This document shows positions 31,987 through 40,253 of a stretch of 48,105 nt of DNA, piece by piece. A program made the position numbers and the translations under genes. How positions within the stretch are numbered: position 1 is the first letter of the stretch; each line of letters opens with the position of its first letter. The notes under the pieces were generated by a model, which searched no databases, was not told the DNA's origin, and saw nothing but the letters and a program-made list of their open reading frames with translations. Source of the stretch: Cyanobacteriota bacterium (GTDB taxonomy: Bacteria; Cyanobacteriota; Cyanobacteriia; Cyanobacteriales; Microcoleaceae); assembly GCA_025362325.1 (NCBI GenBank), contig JANYGO010000032.1, positions 1 to 48,105 of the forward strand. The letters are read 5' to 3'.

Positions 31987-34200
31987 ATGACAACAAAACT
32001 AAGAGCTACAGACACAGACAAAATGGAGATAGACTTGCAGCAGTTGAGGGCAGACCAAGAACTGATTCTCAATCAAGTAGACAATGCGATCGCTCTGTTC
32101 GACTCCTCTGACAGCTTAGTTTTGTTTAACAAAAAATTGGCCGAAACCTGGGGACTGACCCCAGAATGGCTCGCCACACAGCCCCAGTGCGACTTGCTGT
32201 TTGCGGAAATTGTCGATCGCGGTTATTTATCCCTTCAGCAGTGGCAACAGTTTCAGCAAGCACTGCAAACATCTCAGGATCAAAGTTTATCATTTTATTT
32301 CGAGCAATCCAACGCCGTTTGTTTGGAGGTGTGCGCCACAATTACCAACAGCGGCGGGCGGCTGTTTACCTTTCGAGACGTTACCGTATACCAAAAATCA
32401 CAAGCTAGCTTGAACGCAGAAGTCAGGCGTCTGACATTTCTTCTAGGTTTAACCGAACGCCTGCAAAACTCTCACAGTTTGCAAGAAATAGGTCAGTTTG
32501 CCCTCAGCTATCTGGTGGAAGCGACGAATGCTGCTTTCGGAGACGTAAAAGTCATTAGCGGCAAGGGAAATGACCGGCAAGCGGCGACGGTTTACAACCA
32601 AGTTTCTACTCAATTTCTGGCTAGTTACGGGGAACCAGTCGCCGCAGAAATGCAAGAATTGCTCGACAAAGGCATTCCCTACGGCGTCGGTTTGCTGTGG
32701 GAAGTCGTCAAAACCGGTAAACCTTTGTTTGTCGATGATTATGCCCAACATCCCAATGCCGTGCCGCAATTTCGGCATCCGGCAATCGGACAATTGGGCA
32801 TTTTTCCGATCGCATCTACTGACGGCACAATCATCGGAGTGCTGACGCTGGAGTCGCGCAACGTCAAAAAATTGCAAGCCTCCCTCCACCAAGAAGTGCT
32901 CTCGGCTGCTTGTCGGACACTGGGGGCGGCGATCGAGCGGGCTCAGACACAAGAAAACCTGCGCCAAGTTAACGAACAATTAGAGTATTCTTCTCAGTTA
33001 AAATCCGAGTTTTTAGCCTCGATGTCCCACGAATTGCGGACGCCTCTCAACAGCATTCTCGGATTTTCTGACTTGCTGCTGCGCCAAACGGCCGGACAGT
33101 TGAGCGATCGCCAAATTAACTATGTAGAACTGATCGAAAAAAGCGGTCAGCACTTGTTGCAACTGATCAACGATATTCTCGACCTTTCTAAAATTGAAGC
33201 GGGGAAAGTAGAACTCAATTTACAGCCGGTGCGCGTTCACGAACTCGCCACAGACTGTCTGAAAATGATTCAGCCGCGGGCGGACAAAAAGCGGATCGCT
33301 TTGTCTTTAGAACTCGATTACCGCATTACTAAAGTTTTGCTAGACGAACGGCGAGTGCGACAAATTGTGATTAATTTACTTTCCAACGCCATCAAATTTA
33401 CCCCAGAACGGGGACAAGTTAAACTCAGCGGGCGTCTCGCCTACGGTAGCGAAATGGATGGCGACTATCGCCCTGATTGTTCTCCTGTAAATGCCAGCAC
33501 TCCTTATTTTTGTCTTGAGGTCAAAGACTCGGGTATCGGCATTCCTCAAGACCGCTGGCACTTGCTATTTCGACCTTTTCAACAGGTGGATTCTTCCCTG
33601 ACAAGGCGCCACGAAGGTACAGGTTTGGGTTTGGCTTTGACTAAGCGTCTGGCGGAATTGCACGGGGGAACTGTTTCTTTTCAATCTGTTTGCGATCGCG
33701 GTAGTCTGTTCCGCGTTTGGCTGCCTTTGACGGAGATGCGTCAAGAGTTGGGAAGCTATGCTGCTTGTGCTTTGGATGCCAAGTTGCTTCCTGCTTCTGC
33801 GATCGCTTTACCAATTGGTAGCAAGCGGATTTTAGTGGTGGAAGACCAGCCTTTTAACCAAATGTTAATTTCGGAGGTGATGGAATTGGAGGGGTTCGGG
33901 GTAGAGATTCTCGCCGATGGTTCGTCGATGCTCGATCGCATTTTTGCCGCCTCTGCTGCGCCGGAGTTGCTGCCAGATTTGATTTTGATGGATATTCAGT
34001 TGCCGGATGTTGACGGCTTTGAGTTGATGCGCCGAGTGAAAGCAGATCCTGTCTGGGAGTCGGTACCGATGATTGCGGTGACGGCGATGGCGATGCCTGG
34101 CGATCGCGAGCGATGTTTTGAAGCTGGCGCTTCTGGTTATTTGAGCAAGCCGCTGGATCTGAATTTGGCGATCGCCACTATCCGTTCTTTTCTCTCTTAA
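31987..34200 (+). CDS. Hybrid histidine kinase: PAS-GAF-HisKA-HATPase-receiver
   Basis: The 737-residue protein has a PAS domain (about 15-130), a GAF domain (about 150-310), a HisKA with H348 in MSHELRTPLN, a HATPase_c with N-box LLSNAIKFTPE, G1 DSGIGI and G2 GTGLGL, and a C-terminal receiver (about 615-735) with D669 in LILMDIQLPDVDGF and the KP motif (YLSKPLD). No membrane helix is present. The GAF domain lacks the CH cysteine of cyanobacteriochromes, so it is not predicted to bind bilin. It stands alone in its orientation, upstream of the HigBA pair. The sensed signal and downstream partner are unknown. As a hybrid kinase it needs a phosphotransfer protein that is not found here. Confidence 0.92.
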   Translation: MTTKLRATDTDKMEIDLQQLRADQELILNQVDNAIALFDSSDSLVLFNKKLAETWGLTPEWLATQPQCDLLFAEIVDRGYLSLQQWQQFQQALQTSQDQSLSFYFEQSNAVCLEVCATITNSGGRLFTFRDVTVYQKSQASLNAEVRRLTFLLGLTERLQNSHSLQEIGQFALSYLVEATNAAFGDVKVISGKGNDRQAATVYNQVSTQFLASYGEPVAAEMQELLDKGIPYGVGLLWEVVKTGKPLFVDDYAQHPNAVPQFRHPAIGQLGIFPIASTDGTIIGVLTLESRNVKKLQASLHQEVLSAACRTLGAAIERAQTQENLRQVNEQLEYSSQLKSEFLASMSHELRTPLNSILGFSDLLLRQTAGQLSDRQINYVELIEKSGQHLLQLINDILDLSKIEAGKVELNLQPVRVHELATDCLKMIQPRADKKRIALSLELDYRITKVLLDERRVRQIVINLLSNAIKFTPERGQVKLSGRLAYGSEMDGDYRPDCSPVNASTPYFCLEVKDSGIGIPQDRWHLLFRPFQQVDSSLTRRHEGTGLGLALTKRLAELHGGTVSFQSVCDRGSLFRVWLPLTEMRQELGSYAACALDAKLLPASAIALPIGSKRILVVEDQPFNQMLISEVMELEGFGVEILADGSSMLDRIFAASAAPELLPDLILMDIQLPDVDGFELMRRVKADPVWESVPMIAVTAMAMPGDRERCFEAGASGYLSKPLDLNLAIATIRSFLS

Positions 34201-34309
34201 ACAGCATTTATACAGAGGTTGTAAAAGTAACTGTTAGCTGGCGAGGGATGAGAAAAGCTTGTCCATCAAAGTGCCAATAAAAATTTGCTTGAAATGATTT
34301 AGACGCGCT

Positions 34310-34327
34310 ATCTACTATATAATAGAT
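34310..34327 (+). promoter_or_regulatory. Near-palindromic -10 region, probable HigBA operator/promoter
   Basis: ATCTACTATATAATAGAT is an imperfect palindrome (16 of 18 positions) that contains TATAAT at 34318-34323, about 50 bp before the toxin start. Type II antitoxins commonly repress their own operon by binding palindromes over the promoter, so this is a good candidate. A clear -35 at normal spacing is not seen. Confidence 0.5.
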
Positions 34328-34373
34328 GATGACATGGATTCAGACATCTAGAAAATATCAGAATGATAGCTAA

Positions 34374-34673
34374 ATGCACGTTATCAGTCGGAAAAAATTA
34401 AGAGACTACTGCCAAAGTCACGCTGATTCCTGCGAAGCCCTCGATGACTGGTATAAAATTGCCAGTAAAGCAGCCTGGGCTAATCTTGTTGAAGTTCAAG
34501 CTGTTTATCTCAAAGCTGAAGCAGTTGGAAATTTTACAGTTTTTAATATCAAAGGAAATAAATATCGCTTAATCGCGAGTATTAACTATGAAAAGCAAAT
34601 TATTTATATAAAATACGTTTTCACTCACGCCGAGTATGACAAGGAAACCTGGAAAAATGACTATTACTTTTGA
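34374..34673 (+). CDS. higB: HigB-type toxin (mRNA interferase)
   Basis: The 99-residue protein starts MHVISRKKLRDYCQSHADS and contains WYKIASKAAWANLVEVQAVY, VFNIKGNKYRLIASINY and IKYVFTHAEYDKETWK, all hallmarks of the HigB family within the RelE superfamily. HigB cleaves mRNA on the ribosome and is neutralised by HigA. The C-terminus overlaps the start of the antitoxin gene by 17 bp in another frame, indicating one operon with toxin first, as is usual for higBA. The length and motifs suggest an intact gene. Confidence 0.92.
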   Translation: MHVISRKKLRDYCQSHADSCEALDDWYKIASKAAWANLVEVQAVYLKAEAVGNFTVFNIKGNKYRLIASINYEKQIIYIKYVFTHAEYDKETWKNDYYF

Positions 34674-35061
34674 CGCCAAAATTTACAGTAACTTACTCTC
34701 TCAATATCAGCCTCGAATTATCAAAAGTGAAGAGAAAAACGAGATATTTTTGGAGATTGTTGAAGAATTACTCTCTCGTCAAAATCTGACTCCCGAAGAA
34801 GATGCGCTGTTGGAACTGCTGGTAAAACTGATTGAGGATTTTGAAGATCAGCACTATCAACTTAATACATCAACGCCCAAGTCAAGGCTGCTGCATTTGA
34901 TGGATGCTCGGAGTCTAGAAGCAGAGGATTTAGTAGAAATTATGGGTTCGAGTGAGGGGGTAGTTGAGGTAATTAACGATCGGCTAGAAATCACTAAGAA
35001 ACAAGCTGAGGCTTTGGGGAGGTTTTTTCACGTCGATCCGGGGTTGTTTCTGTTCAATTGA
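34657..35061 (+). CDS. higA: HigA-type antitoxin
   Basis: From the ATG at 34657 the product is 134 residues. The N-terminal 70 residues are acidic and helical (FLEIVEELLSRQNLTPEEDA). The C-terminal part is a HigA-like helix-turn-helix (LLHLMDARSLEAEDLVEIMG, VVEVINDRLEITKKQAEALG) ending FHVDPGLFLFN. It should bind HigB and repress the operon, perhaps at the palindrome 34310-34327. An upstream in-frame ATG at 34636 would add seven residues; 34657 is preferred because it follows a GGAAA-type site and matches the family's normal N-terminus (MTITFDAKIY). Confidence 0.88.
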   Translation: MTITFDAKIYSNLLSQYQPRIIKSEEKNEIFLEIVEELLSRQNLTPEEDALLELLVKLIEDFEDQHYQLNTSTPKSRLLHLMDARSLEAEDLVEIMGSSEGVVEVINDRLEITKKQAEALGRFFHVDPGLFLFN

Positions 35062-35168
35062 GCGATCGCACTCTGTAATTTCCCGGAGGGCGATCGCTTC
35101 CAAGTAGATTGATTTGGCGAGGGTGGGCAAAAAAATTGACTAACAGATCGTTTAATCCGCAGGAGAAT

Positions 35169-35369
35169 ATGGCAAATCTAGACTGGTTGGAATGGAACTG
35201 TATTTCTGATTCTCTCAATTTTAAAGTTACTCAACATGGCAGTTTTCCCCCATGTATAGAAAAAGTAGAACTTTCAAGAGGGTCTGATCTAAAGCTATTG
35301 GCACTAGGAAAGGGAAATGGATATTTTAATTTTTCGCAAGATTATCATATAAAAAAGCGCGGTAACTGA
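35169..35369 (+). CDS. Short hypothetical protein, possibly truncated by a palindromic repeat
   Basis: The 66-residue product follows an AGGAGA ribosome site (35161-35166) at good spacing and starts MANLDWLEWNCISDSLNFKV. I recognise no family. Its last residues (HIKKRGN) and stop codon lie in the left arm of the strong hairpin at 35358-35403, so the reading frame may end where a repeat was inserted into a longer gene. Translation signals look real; function unknown. Confidence 0.5.
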   Translation: MANLDWLEWNCISDSLNFKVTQHGSFPPCIEKVELSRGSDLKLLALGKGNGYFNFSQDYHIKKRGN

Positions 35370-35403
35370 GCTTCGACCGCGCAGTCGAAGCTCAGCTACC
35401 GCG
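35358..35403. repeat. 20-bp inverted repeat with 6-nt loop
   Basis: Arms 35358-35377 and 35384-35403 match at 19 of 20 positions around the loop CGCGCA. The right arm contains GAAGCTCAGCTACCGCG, related in style to the dispersed cyanobacterial repeats elsewhere in the window. It overlaps the end of the 66-residue ORF. Confidence 0.85.
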
Positions 35404-35526
35404 TAGTCGTTCGCCACGATTTAAAGCTCAACCAGCCGGTTTTTGACCTAATCTGCGGTCTACAGCAGAGGATTTTTGTCCATCAAACCCGGTTTCTGGC
35501 CACCCGTGCGTCCAGGACTATTAGGG

Positions 35527-35556
35527 AAAAAGAAAACAGCCCTCGCGTGAGGCTGT
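35527..35556 (-). terminator. Orphan left-facing intrinsic terminator
   Basis: On the minus strand a hairpin (35556-35536, ACAGCC.../...GGCTGT with a one-base bulge) is followed by TTTTCTTTTT (35535-35526). That is a good Rho-independent terminator, but no intact minus-strand gene precedes it. An open stretch ending in a TAG near 35580 reads VVVNPGLVAVGKVGQQ and could be the tail of a lost gene. The rest of 35404-35770 shows nothing I can support. Confidence 0.45.
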
Positions 35557-35778
35557 CTTCGATCGCACTATGGTATTTGCTACTGCTGTCCAACTTTTCC
35601 CACTGCCACTAATCCTGGATTCACTACCACAGAGGTGTAATTTATTACATTTCATCATGCGAAACGCTAAACTTAATAGTAGAGAAATTTTAAATTGAAT
35701 GTAAAATCAACTTATATTAACCGAACTCAAATATTTCGGCGATCGAGCGGGGGCATCTCTTTTCAGGAACGAGGGGAA

Positions 35779-35847
35779 ATGGTCAAGAATACAACACAAT
35801 CTGTTCTGGACGCTATTAGACAAAAGAAACCGGGTTTTTTACTTTGA
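35779..35847 (+). CDS. Possible 22-residue leader peptide or gene remnant
   Basis: ATG at 35779 follows GAGGGGAA and reads MVKNTTQSVLDAIRQKKPGF and two leucines, then TGA. The final codons fall in the dispersed AAACCGGGTTTTT motif also seen near 47283-47349. It could be a leader peptide ahead of the receiver-cyclase gene or the 5' end of a truncated gene. Evidence is only the ribosome site and composition. Confidence 0.25.
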   Translation: MVKNTTQSVLDAIRQKKPGFLL

Positions 35848-35972
35848 TTAAAAGTCTGGATGCAGTATTTTCGGCAAAAATCCGATTTCTAGGCGATCGT
35901 GCGTCAATCGTAGCTAAATCCCTCAATCCTTCGTCCTTGCCGATCGGTGACCAACTTTACCTATCATATTCC

Positions 35973-37439
35973 ATGTCAAACAAGTCGCACTGCATCATGT
36001 TGGTTGATGACGAGCCAGATAATCTGACTTTACTCCAAGAGTTATTGCAACTCGAAGGATACACCACAGTATCAGCGCTATCTGGCGATGAAGCCCTTTC
36101 CCTCGCCCGCGCATCTCGACCCGATTTAATTTTACTGGATATTATGATGCCGGAGATGGACGGTTTTGATGTGTGCGATCGCCTGCGGAAGGATACGGCA
36201 TTGCAAACTGTACCGGTGATTTTTTTGACGGCCCTCGATGACGATACCTCTCGCATCCGAGGGTTAGAAACAATGGCTGATGATTATTTGACCAAGCCTT
36301 TTAACAGTCGCTTGTTGCTGGCGAAAGTAGAAAATATTTTACTGTTGAGCAAAATGCGATCGCAAGTTGTATCTTCCCAATTCAACCAGCAGGTTAAAGA
36401 GCAAAGCAAACGCCAAATTGCCGCAGCTTGGGAGGCCAACGAATACCTTTCCGAAAAATTTCACCTATTTGTGCCGGAGCAGCTTCTCGAACGAATTGCG
36501 CCCCAAGGAATAGAATCGATTCAGTTGGGAAATGTCACAGAAGAAGAGCTGACTATTTTATTTTGCGACATTCGCGGGTTTACTGCGATCGCCGAATCGC
36601 AAGAAGCCCGTGAGACTTTTGAATGGCTGAACGCTTTTTTTACTAAAATGAACGAATGTATCACGTCCCACGGCGGGTTTATTGACAAATACCTAGGCGA
36701 TGCCATCATGGCAGTATTTGACCAGCCGAATTCTCACGCTATAAATGCGATCGAAGCAGCAGTAGCAATGCAAGAAAGTTTGCAGGAATTTAATGCCAGC
36801 CGCCACAAATACAATTTAGAATCTCCTGTCAATATCGGTACAGGAATTAACACAGGTATCGGCATGATCGGGACTTTGGGTTCCGATCGCCGGATGGACT
36901 CTACAGTCATCGGCGATGTAGTGAATACTGCTTCTCGGTTAGAAAACTTAACTAAAATATACGGCTGCCAAATTATTGTTAGCGAAAATACGATCGTTCA
37001 TGCGAGAGAATTTCTCAATCGCATAAGTCCGAACTCAAACTCAAAAGAAAGTCTATTATTAAAGTGCGACTTGGAAGTGGAAACACCGGAGAGTATGATT
37101 TCTACTTCTCGCGCGACAGCAGCCGACAGCCATTCGCCCAGCAACAATTATTATTATCGCTGGATCGATCGAGTAACCCCGCGCGGCAAGCAGCAAGCCA
37201 TTGAAATCTACGAAATCTGGCCCGCCTCCAGTTCCGACTCCGAGGCAAAGCAGCTTACCCAGGCTTTATTTGACAAAGGAATTCAAGGATGGCAATCCGA
37301 AAAATTTGTCGCCGCCTTGGGATATTTTCAGCAACTAATCGCCCAAAACCCTGCTGATACAGTCGTCAGTTTTTATATCAACCGCTGCCAGGAAAAACTC
37401 GGCCTTATACCTGCAAATAGCAGCTCAGAAATGAGCTAA
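35973..37439 (+). CDS. Response regulator-adenylate cyclase (receiver + class III cyclase)
   Basis: Taken from the ATG at 35973 the product is 488 residues. A receiver (6-120) has DDE near the start, D56 in LILLDIMMPEMDGF and the KP motif. A coiled linker leads to a class III cyclase domain (about 190-350) with metal-binding D199 (LFCDIRGF) and D243 (DKYLGDAIMAVFD), Lys239, a Thr in DSTVIGD, and NTASRLE supplying the Asn and Arg. Lys and Thr at these places fit ATP specificity, as in CyaC-type enzymes, so cAMP is the likely product. A C-terminal extension of about 130 residues has a TPR-like end (GIQGWQSEKFVAALGYFQQL). The frame is open from a TTG at 35844, but those 43 residues are not receiver-like. 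Phosphorylation should control cyclase output. Confidence 0.88.
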   Translation: MSNKSHCIMLVDDEPDNLTLLQELLQLEGYTTVSALSGDEALSLARASRPDLILLDIMMPEMDGFDVCDRLRKDTALQTVPVIFLTALDDDTSRIRGLETMADDYLTKPFNSRLLLAKVENILLLSKMRSQVVSSQFNQQVKEQSKRQIAAAWEANEYLSEKFHLFVPEQLLERIAPQGIESIQLGNVTEEELTILFCDIRGFTAIAESQEARETFEWLNAFFTKMNECITSHGGFIDKYLGDAIMAVFDQPNSHAINAIEAAVAMQESLQEFNASRHKYNLESPVNIGTGINTGIGMIGTLGSDRRMDSTVIGDVVNTASRLENLTKIYGCQIIVSENTIVHAREFLNRISPNSNSKESLLLKCDLEVETPESMISTSRATAADSHSPSNNYYYRWIDRVTPRGKQQAIEIYEIWPASSSDSEAKQLTQALFDKGIQGWQSEKFVAALGYFQQLIAQNPADTVVSFYINRCQEKLGLIPANSSSEMS

Positions 37440-37502
37440 ATAAAACCTGTTTGTTGTATACCAAATTCATTCTCCAGTCCGCACAGGCGGACTTAGTATA
37501 GT

Positions 37503-37518
37503 GGCGGTTTCAACCGCC
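37503..37518. repeat. GGCGGTTTCAACCGCC hairpin, dispersed
   Basis: This 16-bp palindromic motif lies between the receiver-cyclase gene and hisG, which converge here. A near-identical copy, GCGGTTTCAACCGCC plus GAGTCTT, is at 40291-40312, inside the 3' end of the metallophosphoesterase gene. Confidence 0.7.
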
Positions 37519-37563
37519 GACTCTTACTGCCAACCTATGAGAACATTCTAATTTGCTCGCACA

Positions 37564-38208
37564 TCAAACCGCCGTCAAAATCTGCTGTCTCAACTTCCCA
37601 ATCAACTGATTAACCCCCCCCGCATTCAAACGGTAACTCAAAGGATGACCGATCAAATAAGCCGAACTTTGAAACAAAACATCAATTTCCACCAAACCAT
37701 TTTCACGCAAAGTTTTGCCAGTCGAAACCAAATCCACAATAGCCTCCGACATACCCGTAATCGGCCCCAACTCCACAGAACCGTAAAGCGGCACAATTTC
37801 CACCGGTAAATTCAAATTGTGAAAATATTCCCTCGCACAGTTGACGAACTTAGAAGCAACTCTACCGTGAGGTGGCAAATCCACACTTCGCCGATAGGAA
37901 CTAGATTCCTTCACCGCCACCGACAGCCGGCACTTGCCAAATTTTAAATCAATTAAATTAGCAACTTTCGGCTTTTTTTCCCGCAAAACATCATAACCCG
38001 CAATCCCCAAATCAGCTTGACCGTATTCCACATAAACAGGTACGTCGTGTGTCCTGACTAGCAAAGCTTTTGCCGTTCCGGTGGGGTCATAAATTTGAAG
38101 TTGTCGGTTAGAGGAATCGAGAAAAGCACTAAAGTCTAATCCAACCGATTTAAACAACCGAATGCTATCTCCTAACAGTCCGCCTTTGGGAAGTGCAACA
38201 GTAATCAT
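37564..38208 (-). CDS. hisG: ATP phosphoribosyltransferase, short form
   Basis: The 214-residue protein is a short-form His[20 protein letters not shown] at the start, [38 protein letters not shown], and the PRPP-binding [16 protein letters not shown] near 157-172. It catalyses the first step of histidine biosynthesis, condensing ATP and PRPP. It lacks the C-terminal regulatory ACT-like domain of the long form, so it needs a HisZ partner, which is not in this window. It is not in a his operon here, as is usual for cyanobacteria. It is convergent with the receiver-cyclase gene. Confidence 0.95.
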   Translation of the reverse strand: MITVALPKGGLLGDSIRLFKSVGLDFSAFLDSSNRQLQIYDPTGTAKALLVRTHDVPVYVEYGQADLGIAGYDVLREKKPKVANLIDLKFGKCRLSVAVKESSSYRRSVDLPPHGRVASKFVNCAREYFHNLNLPVEIVPLYGSVELGPITGMSEAIVDLVSTGKTLRENGLVEIDVLFQSSAYLIGHPLSYRLNAGGVNQLIGKLRQQILTAV

Positions 38209-38330
38209 GTCAATTTTAAGAGTGTAAATTGCTCAATTTGGGAAGGGGGCGATCGTGGCACAAGCAAAAACAGCTTTTACCAAACCCAGAATAACACATA
38301 GAGTTCACAGCGAAAAATAAATTTCGGGTA

Positions 38331-38359
38331 TTGCTCGATCCTTTGTTTGGGTATATATT
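38331..38359 (+). promoter_or_regulatory. Possible promoter for the gene at 38392
   Basis: TTGCTC (38331-38336) and TATATT (38354-38359) are separated by 17 bp, and the -10 matches consensus at five of six positions. The -35 is weak. The region is between divergent hisG and the small acidic protein gene. Confidence 0.4.
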
Positions 38360-38391
38360 ATATTTAGTCAGTTTTTTAAAGGGCGGTCAGT

Positions 38392-38655
38392 ATGGAAAAC
38401 AATCAAGAGTTTGACAGTCAAGAATTTGACGGAGAATTTCACAGTGTAGACCCGGATTCCCTGAAAATTACAGTAGATGAAATCCTCTCAGGCGGCGGTG
38501 TAGAGGCAGAGGAAATGCACTATACAGTGGTCGTACCTACCGCTAACGATGCCAAACTCCACGGAAAAAAATTCAATGCCAAATCAGGTGTGATCGTCGA
38601 TACAGCCCCCCGATCGCCGTTTGTAGAAAAACGCGGAACGCTGGGAGGCTGTTAA
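38392..38655 (+). CDS. Small acidic hypothetical protein
   Basis: The 87-residue product starts MENNQEFDSQEFDGEFHSVD, strongly acidic, then DSLKITVDEILSGGGVEAEE, and a possibly ordered C-terminal half (MHYTVVVPTANDAKLHGKKF, SGVIVDTAPRSPFVEKRGTL) ending in Cys. I do not recognise a family. A plausible promoter lies upstream and a strong hairpin (38681-38719) lies 25 bp after the stop, which together frame it as a real single-gene unit. The acidic start resembles small cytosolic regulators or peptide precursors, but no function can be assigned. Confidence 0.6.
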   Translation: MENNQEFDSQEFDGEFHSVDPDSLKITVDEILSGGGVEAEEMHYTVVVPTANDAKLHGKKFNAKSGVIVDTAPRSPFVEKRGTLGGC

Positions 38656-38680
38656 TGTAAAATGCTTGCAGAGGTTGGTG

Positions 38681-38719
38681 CACACAATGGCGCTCCTCGA
38701 AGAGGAGCGCCATTGTGTG
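38681..38719. repeat. Perfect 18-bp hairpin with GAA loop
   Basis: Arms 38681-38698 and 38702-38719 are exact complements around a 3-nt loop GAA. No T-run follows on either strand. It lies between the small acidic protein gene and the GST gene. It may act as a transcript end or processing/stability element, or be a dispersed palindrome. Confidence 0.85.
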
Positions 38720-38794
38720 TCACGCATCTAACAGTGTATTCAACTCTAAAACTTAAAATTTAACGGGCGATCGCCAATAGCTGACAGCTAAACT

Positions 38795-39445
38795 ATGACC
38801 GAATTGACACTTGTTATTGGCAACAAAAATTATTCCTCTTGGTCGCTGCGTGCTTGGCTGGCTATGAAACAAGCTGGACTAGAATTTGCCGAAGTCAGAA
38901 TTCCCCTAGATAGCCCGACAACCCACGAGGAAATCCGACGCTATTCTCCTTCGGGAAAAGTGCCAGTTTTAATTGACGGCGACCTGAAAGTGTGGGAATC
39001 TTTAGCAATTTGTGAATACGTTGCCGATCGCTTTGCGGATGATTTGTGGCCGGCGGATATCGCCCAAAGGGCGATCGCCCGTTCCATCTGCGCCGAGATG
39101 CACGCAGGATTCCAAAATCTGCGCGAAAATATGCCGATGGACTGCCGCAACCGCTATCCAGGTGAAGGAATGACTCCCGGTGTCGAAGCAGAGATCGATC
39201 GCATCTTTGCCATTTGGCGCGAATGCCGCCAAAAATTCGGCACAGGCGGCGATATGCTGTTCGGAAAATTCACAATTGTAGACGCTATGTTTGCCCCCGT
39301 TGTCATGCGTTTTATTACCTACGAAGTCAAATTAGATTCACAAGCAAAAGCTTATGCTGATGTAATTTTGGCACTGCCGGCAATCCAGGAATGGGTAGCA
39401 GCAGCTTGCAGCGAATCGGAAACTTTTGCACATTTTAAGGTGTAG
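38795..39445 (+). CDS. Glutathione S-transferase family protein
   Basis: The 216-residue protein has a thioredoxin-fold N-terminal domain: LTLVIGNKNYSSWSLRAWLA, with Ser residues near the glutathione thiol position, then SGKVPVLIDGDLKVWESLAI with the cis-Pro VPVL and the glutamate-serine GSH-contact pair. An all-helical C-terminal domain (about 85-215) follows, with KFTIVDAMFAPVVMRF. It resembles the YfcF/maleylacetoacetate isomerase-like subgroup found in cyanobacteria and proteobacteria. It likely conjugates or reduces small molecules in the cytoplasm; the substrate is unknown. The next gene, an OmpR regulator, starts 59 bp downstream on the same strand. Confidence 0.88.
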   Translation: MTELTLVIGNKNYSSWSLRAWLAMKQAGLEFAEVRIPLDSPTTHEEIRRYSPSGKVPVLIDGDLKVWESLAICEYVADRFADDLWPADIAQRAIARSICAEMHAGFQNLRENMPMDCRNRYPGEGMTPGVEAEIDRIFAIWRECRQKFGTGGDMLFGKFTIVDAMFAPVVMRFITYEVKLDSQAKAYADVILALPAIQEWVAAACSESETFAHFKV

Positions 39446-39504
39446 CAAAAATTAGTTTACTTAACCTAAAATCTCCAATCTAAAATCTCAAATTTGAAAT
39501 CAGG

Positions 39505-40191
39505 ATGCGGATTCTTTTAGTTGATGATGAAGTTGAGTTAACTGACCCTTTGAGTCGAGTTTTAAGCCGCGAAGGTTATACAGTTGATGTGGCATTTGAC
39601 GGAGCAACTGGCAACAATTTAGCAATCCAGGGAAATTACGATTTGCTAATTTTGGATTGGATGCTGCCGAGACAAACCGGACTGGCAATTTGTCAGAATT
39701 TGCGATCGCAAGGACGGAATACGCCAGTGCTATTTCTCACCGCCAAAGACACCCTAGACGATCGCGTACAGGGACTCGACGCAGGCGCAGACGACTATCT
39801 AGTCAAGCCTTTTGAACTGCGAGAGCTCCTAGCCAGAGTCCGCGCCTTGCTGCGCCGCCCCCCAACTTTTGATGCCGAAGTCGCTGTCGGGCGGCTGCAA
39901 GTGGCAGATTTACAGCTAGACTACGACAATCAAATAGCTTATCGGGGCGATCGTACAATTGACTTATCCGAAAAAGAATGTCAGTTACTAGAATACTTAA
40001 TGCGCCATCCCGGTCAATTACTAACACACGAACAAATCCACCAATATTTGTGGAGTGAAGCAGAAAAACCCAGCAGCAACGTATTAGCAGCTCAAATTCG
40101 CCTACTGCGGCGCAAAATAGAAGCCCCAGGCGAATCCGTCCTAATTCACACAGTCTACGGCAGAGGCTATCGCTTTGCAGAAGCCAGTTAA
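39505..40191 (+). CDS. rppA: OmpR-family response regulator, RppA-like
   Basis: The 228-residue protein has a complete receiver (1-115: DDE near residue 8, D51 in LLILDWMLP, T78/A79, K100 in YLVKPF) and a winged-helix DNA-binding domain (about 128-226) with LSEKECQLLEYLMRHPGQLL, SSNVLAAQIRLLRRKIE and HTVYGRGYRFAE. The wording of the receiver-to-DNA-binding region closely resembles cyanobacterial RppA, a regulator of photosynthesis genes in response to redox and nickel in Synechocystis. The usual partner kinase RppB does not follow. The family call OmpR is firm; the RppA name is from memory and less sure. Confidence 0.9.
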   Translation: MRILLVDDEVELTDPLSRVLSREGYTVDVAFDGATGNNLAIQGNYDLLILDWMLPRQTGLAICQNLRSQGRNTPVLFLTAKDTLDDRVQGLDAGADDYLVKPFELRELLARVRALLRRPPTFDAEVAVGRLQVADLQLDYDNQIAYRGDRTIDLSEKECQLLEYLMRHPGQLLTHEQIHQYLWSEAEKPSSNVLAAQIRLLRRKIEAPGESVLIHTVYGRGYRFAEAS

Positions 40192-40253
40192 TAATAGGAA
40201 TTGCCCAAAAAATCTCGTAGATCTGACGGCGGTTTCAATCGTACCTCCGATCT

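Noticed and set aside
31987..34200. CBCR photosensor in the hybrid kinase GAF domain
   Set aside because: It lacks both the CH and DXCF cysteines and the DWNG-type sequence seen in the other bilin-type GAF domains.
35844..35972. TTG-started extension of the receiver-cyclase
   Set aside because: It adds 43 residues before a normal receiver start and overlaps a dispersed repeat.
38681..38719. Intrinsic terminator
   Set aside because: The stem is strong, but neither side has a T-run, so it is listed as a hairpin repeat.
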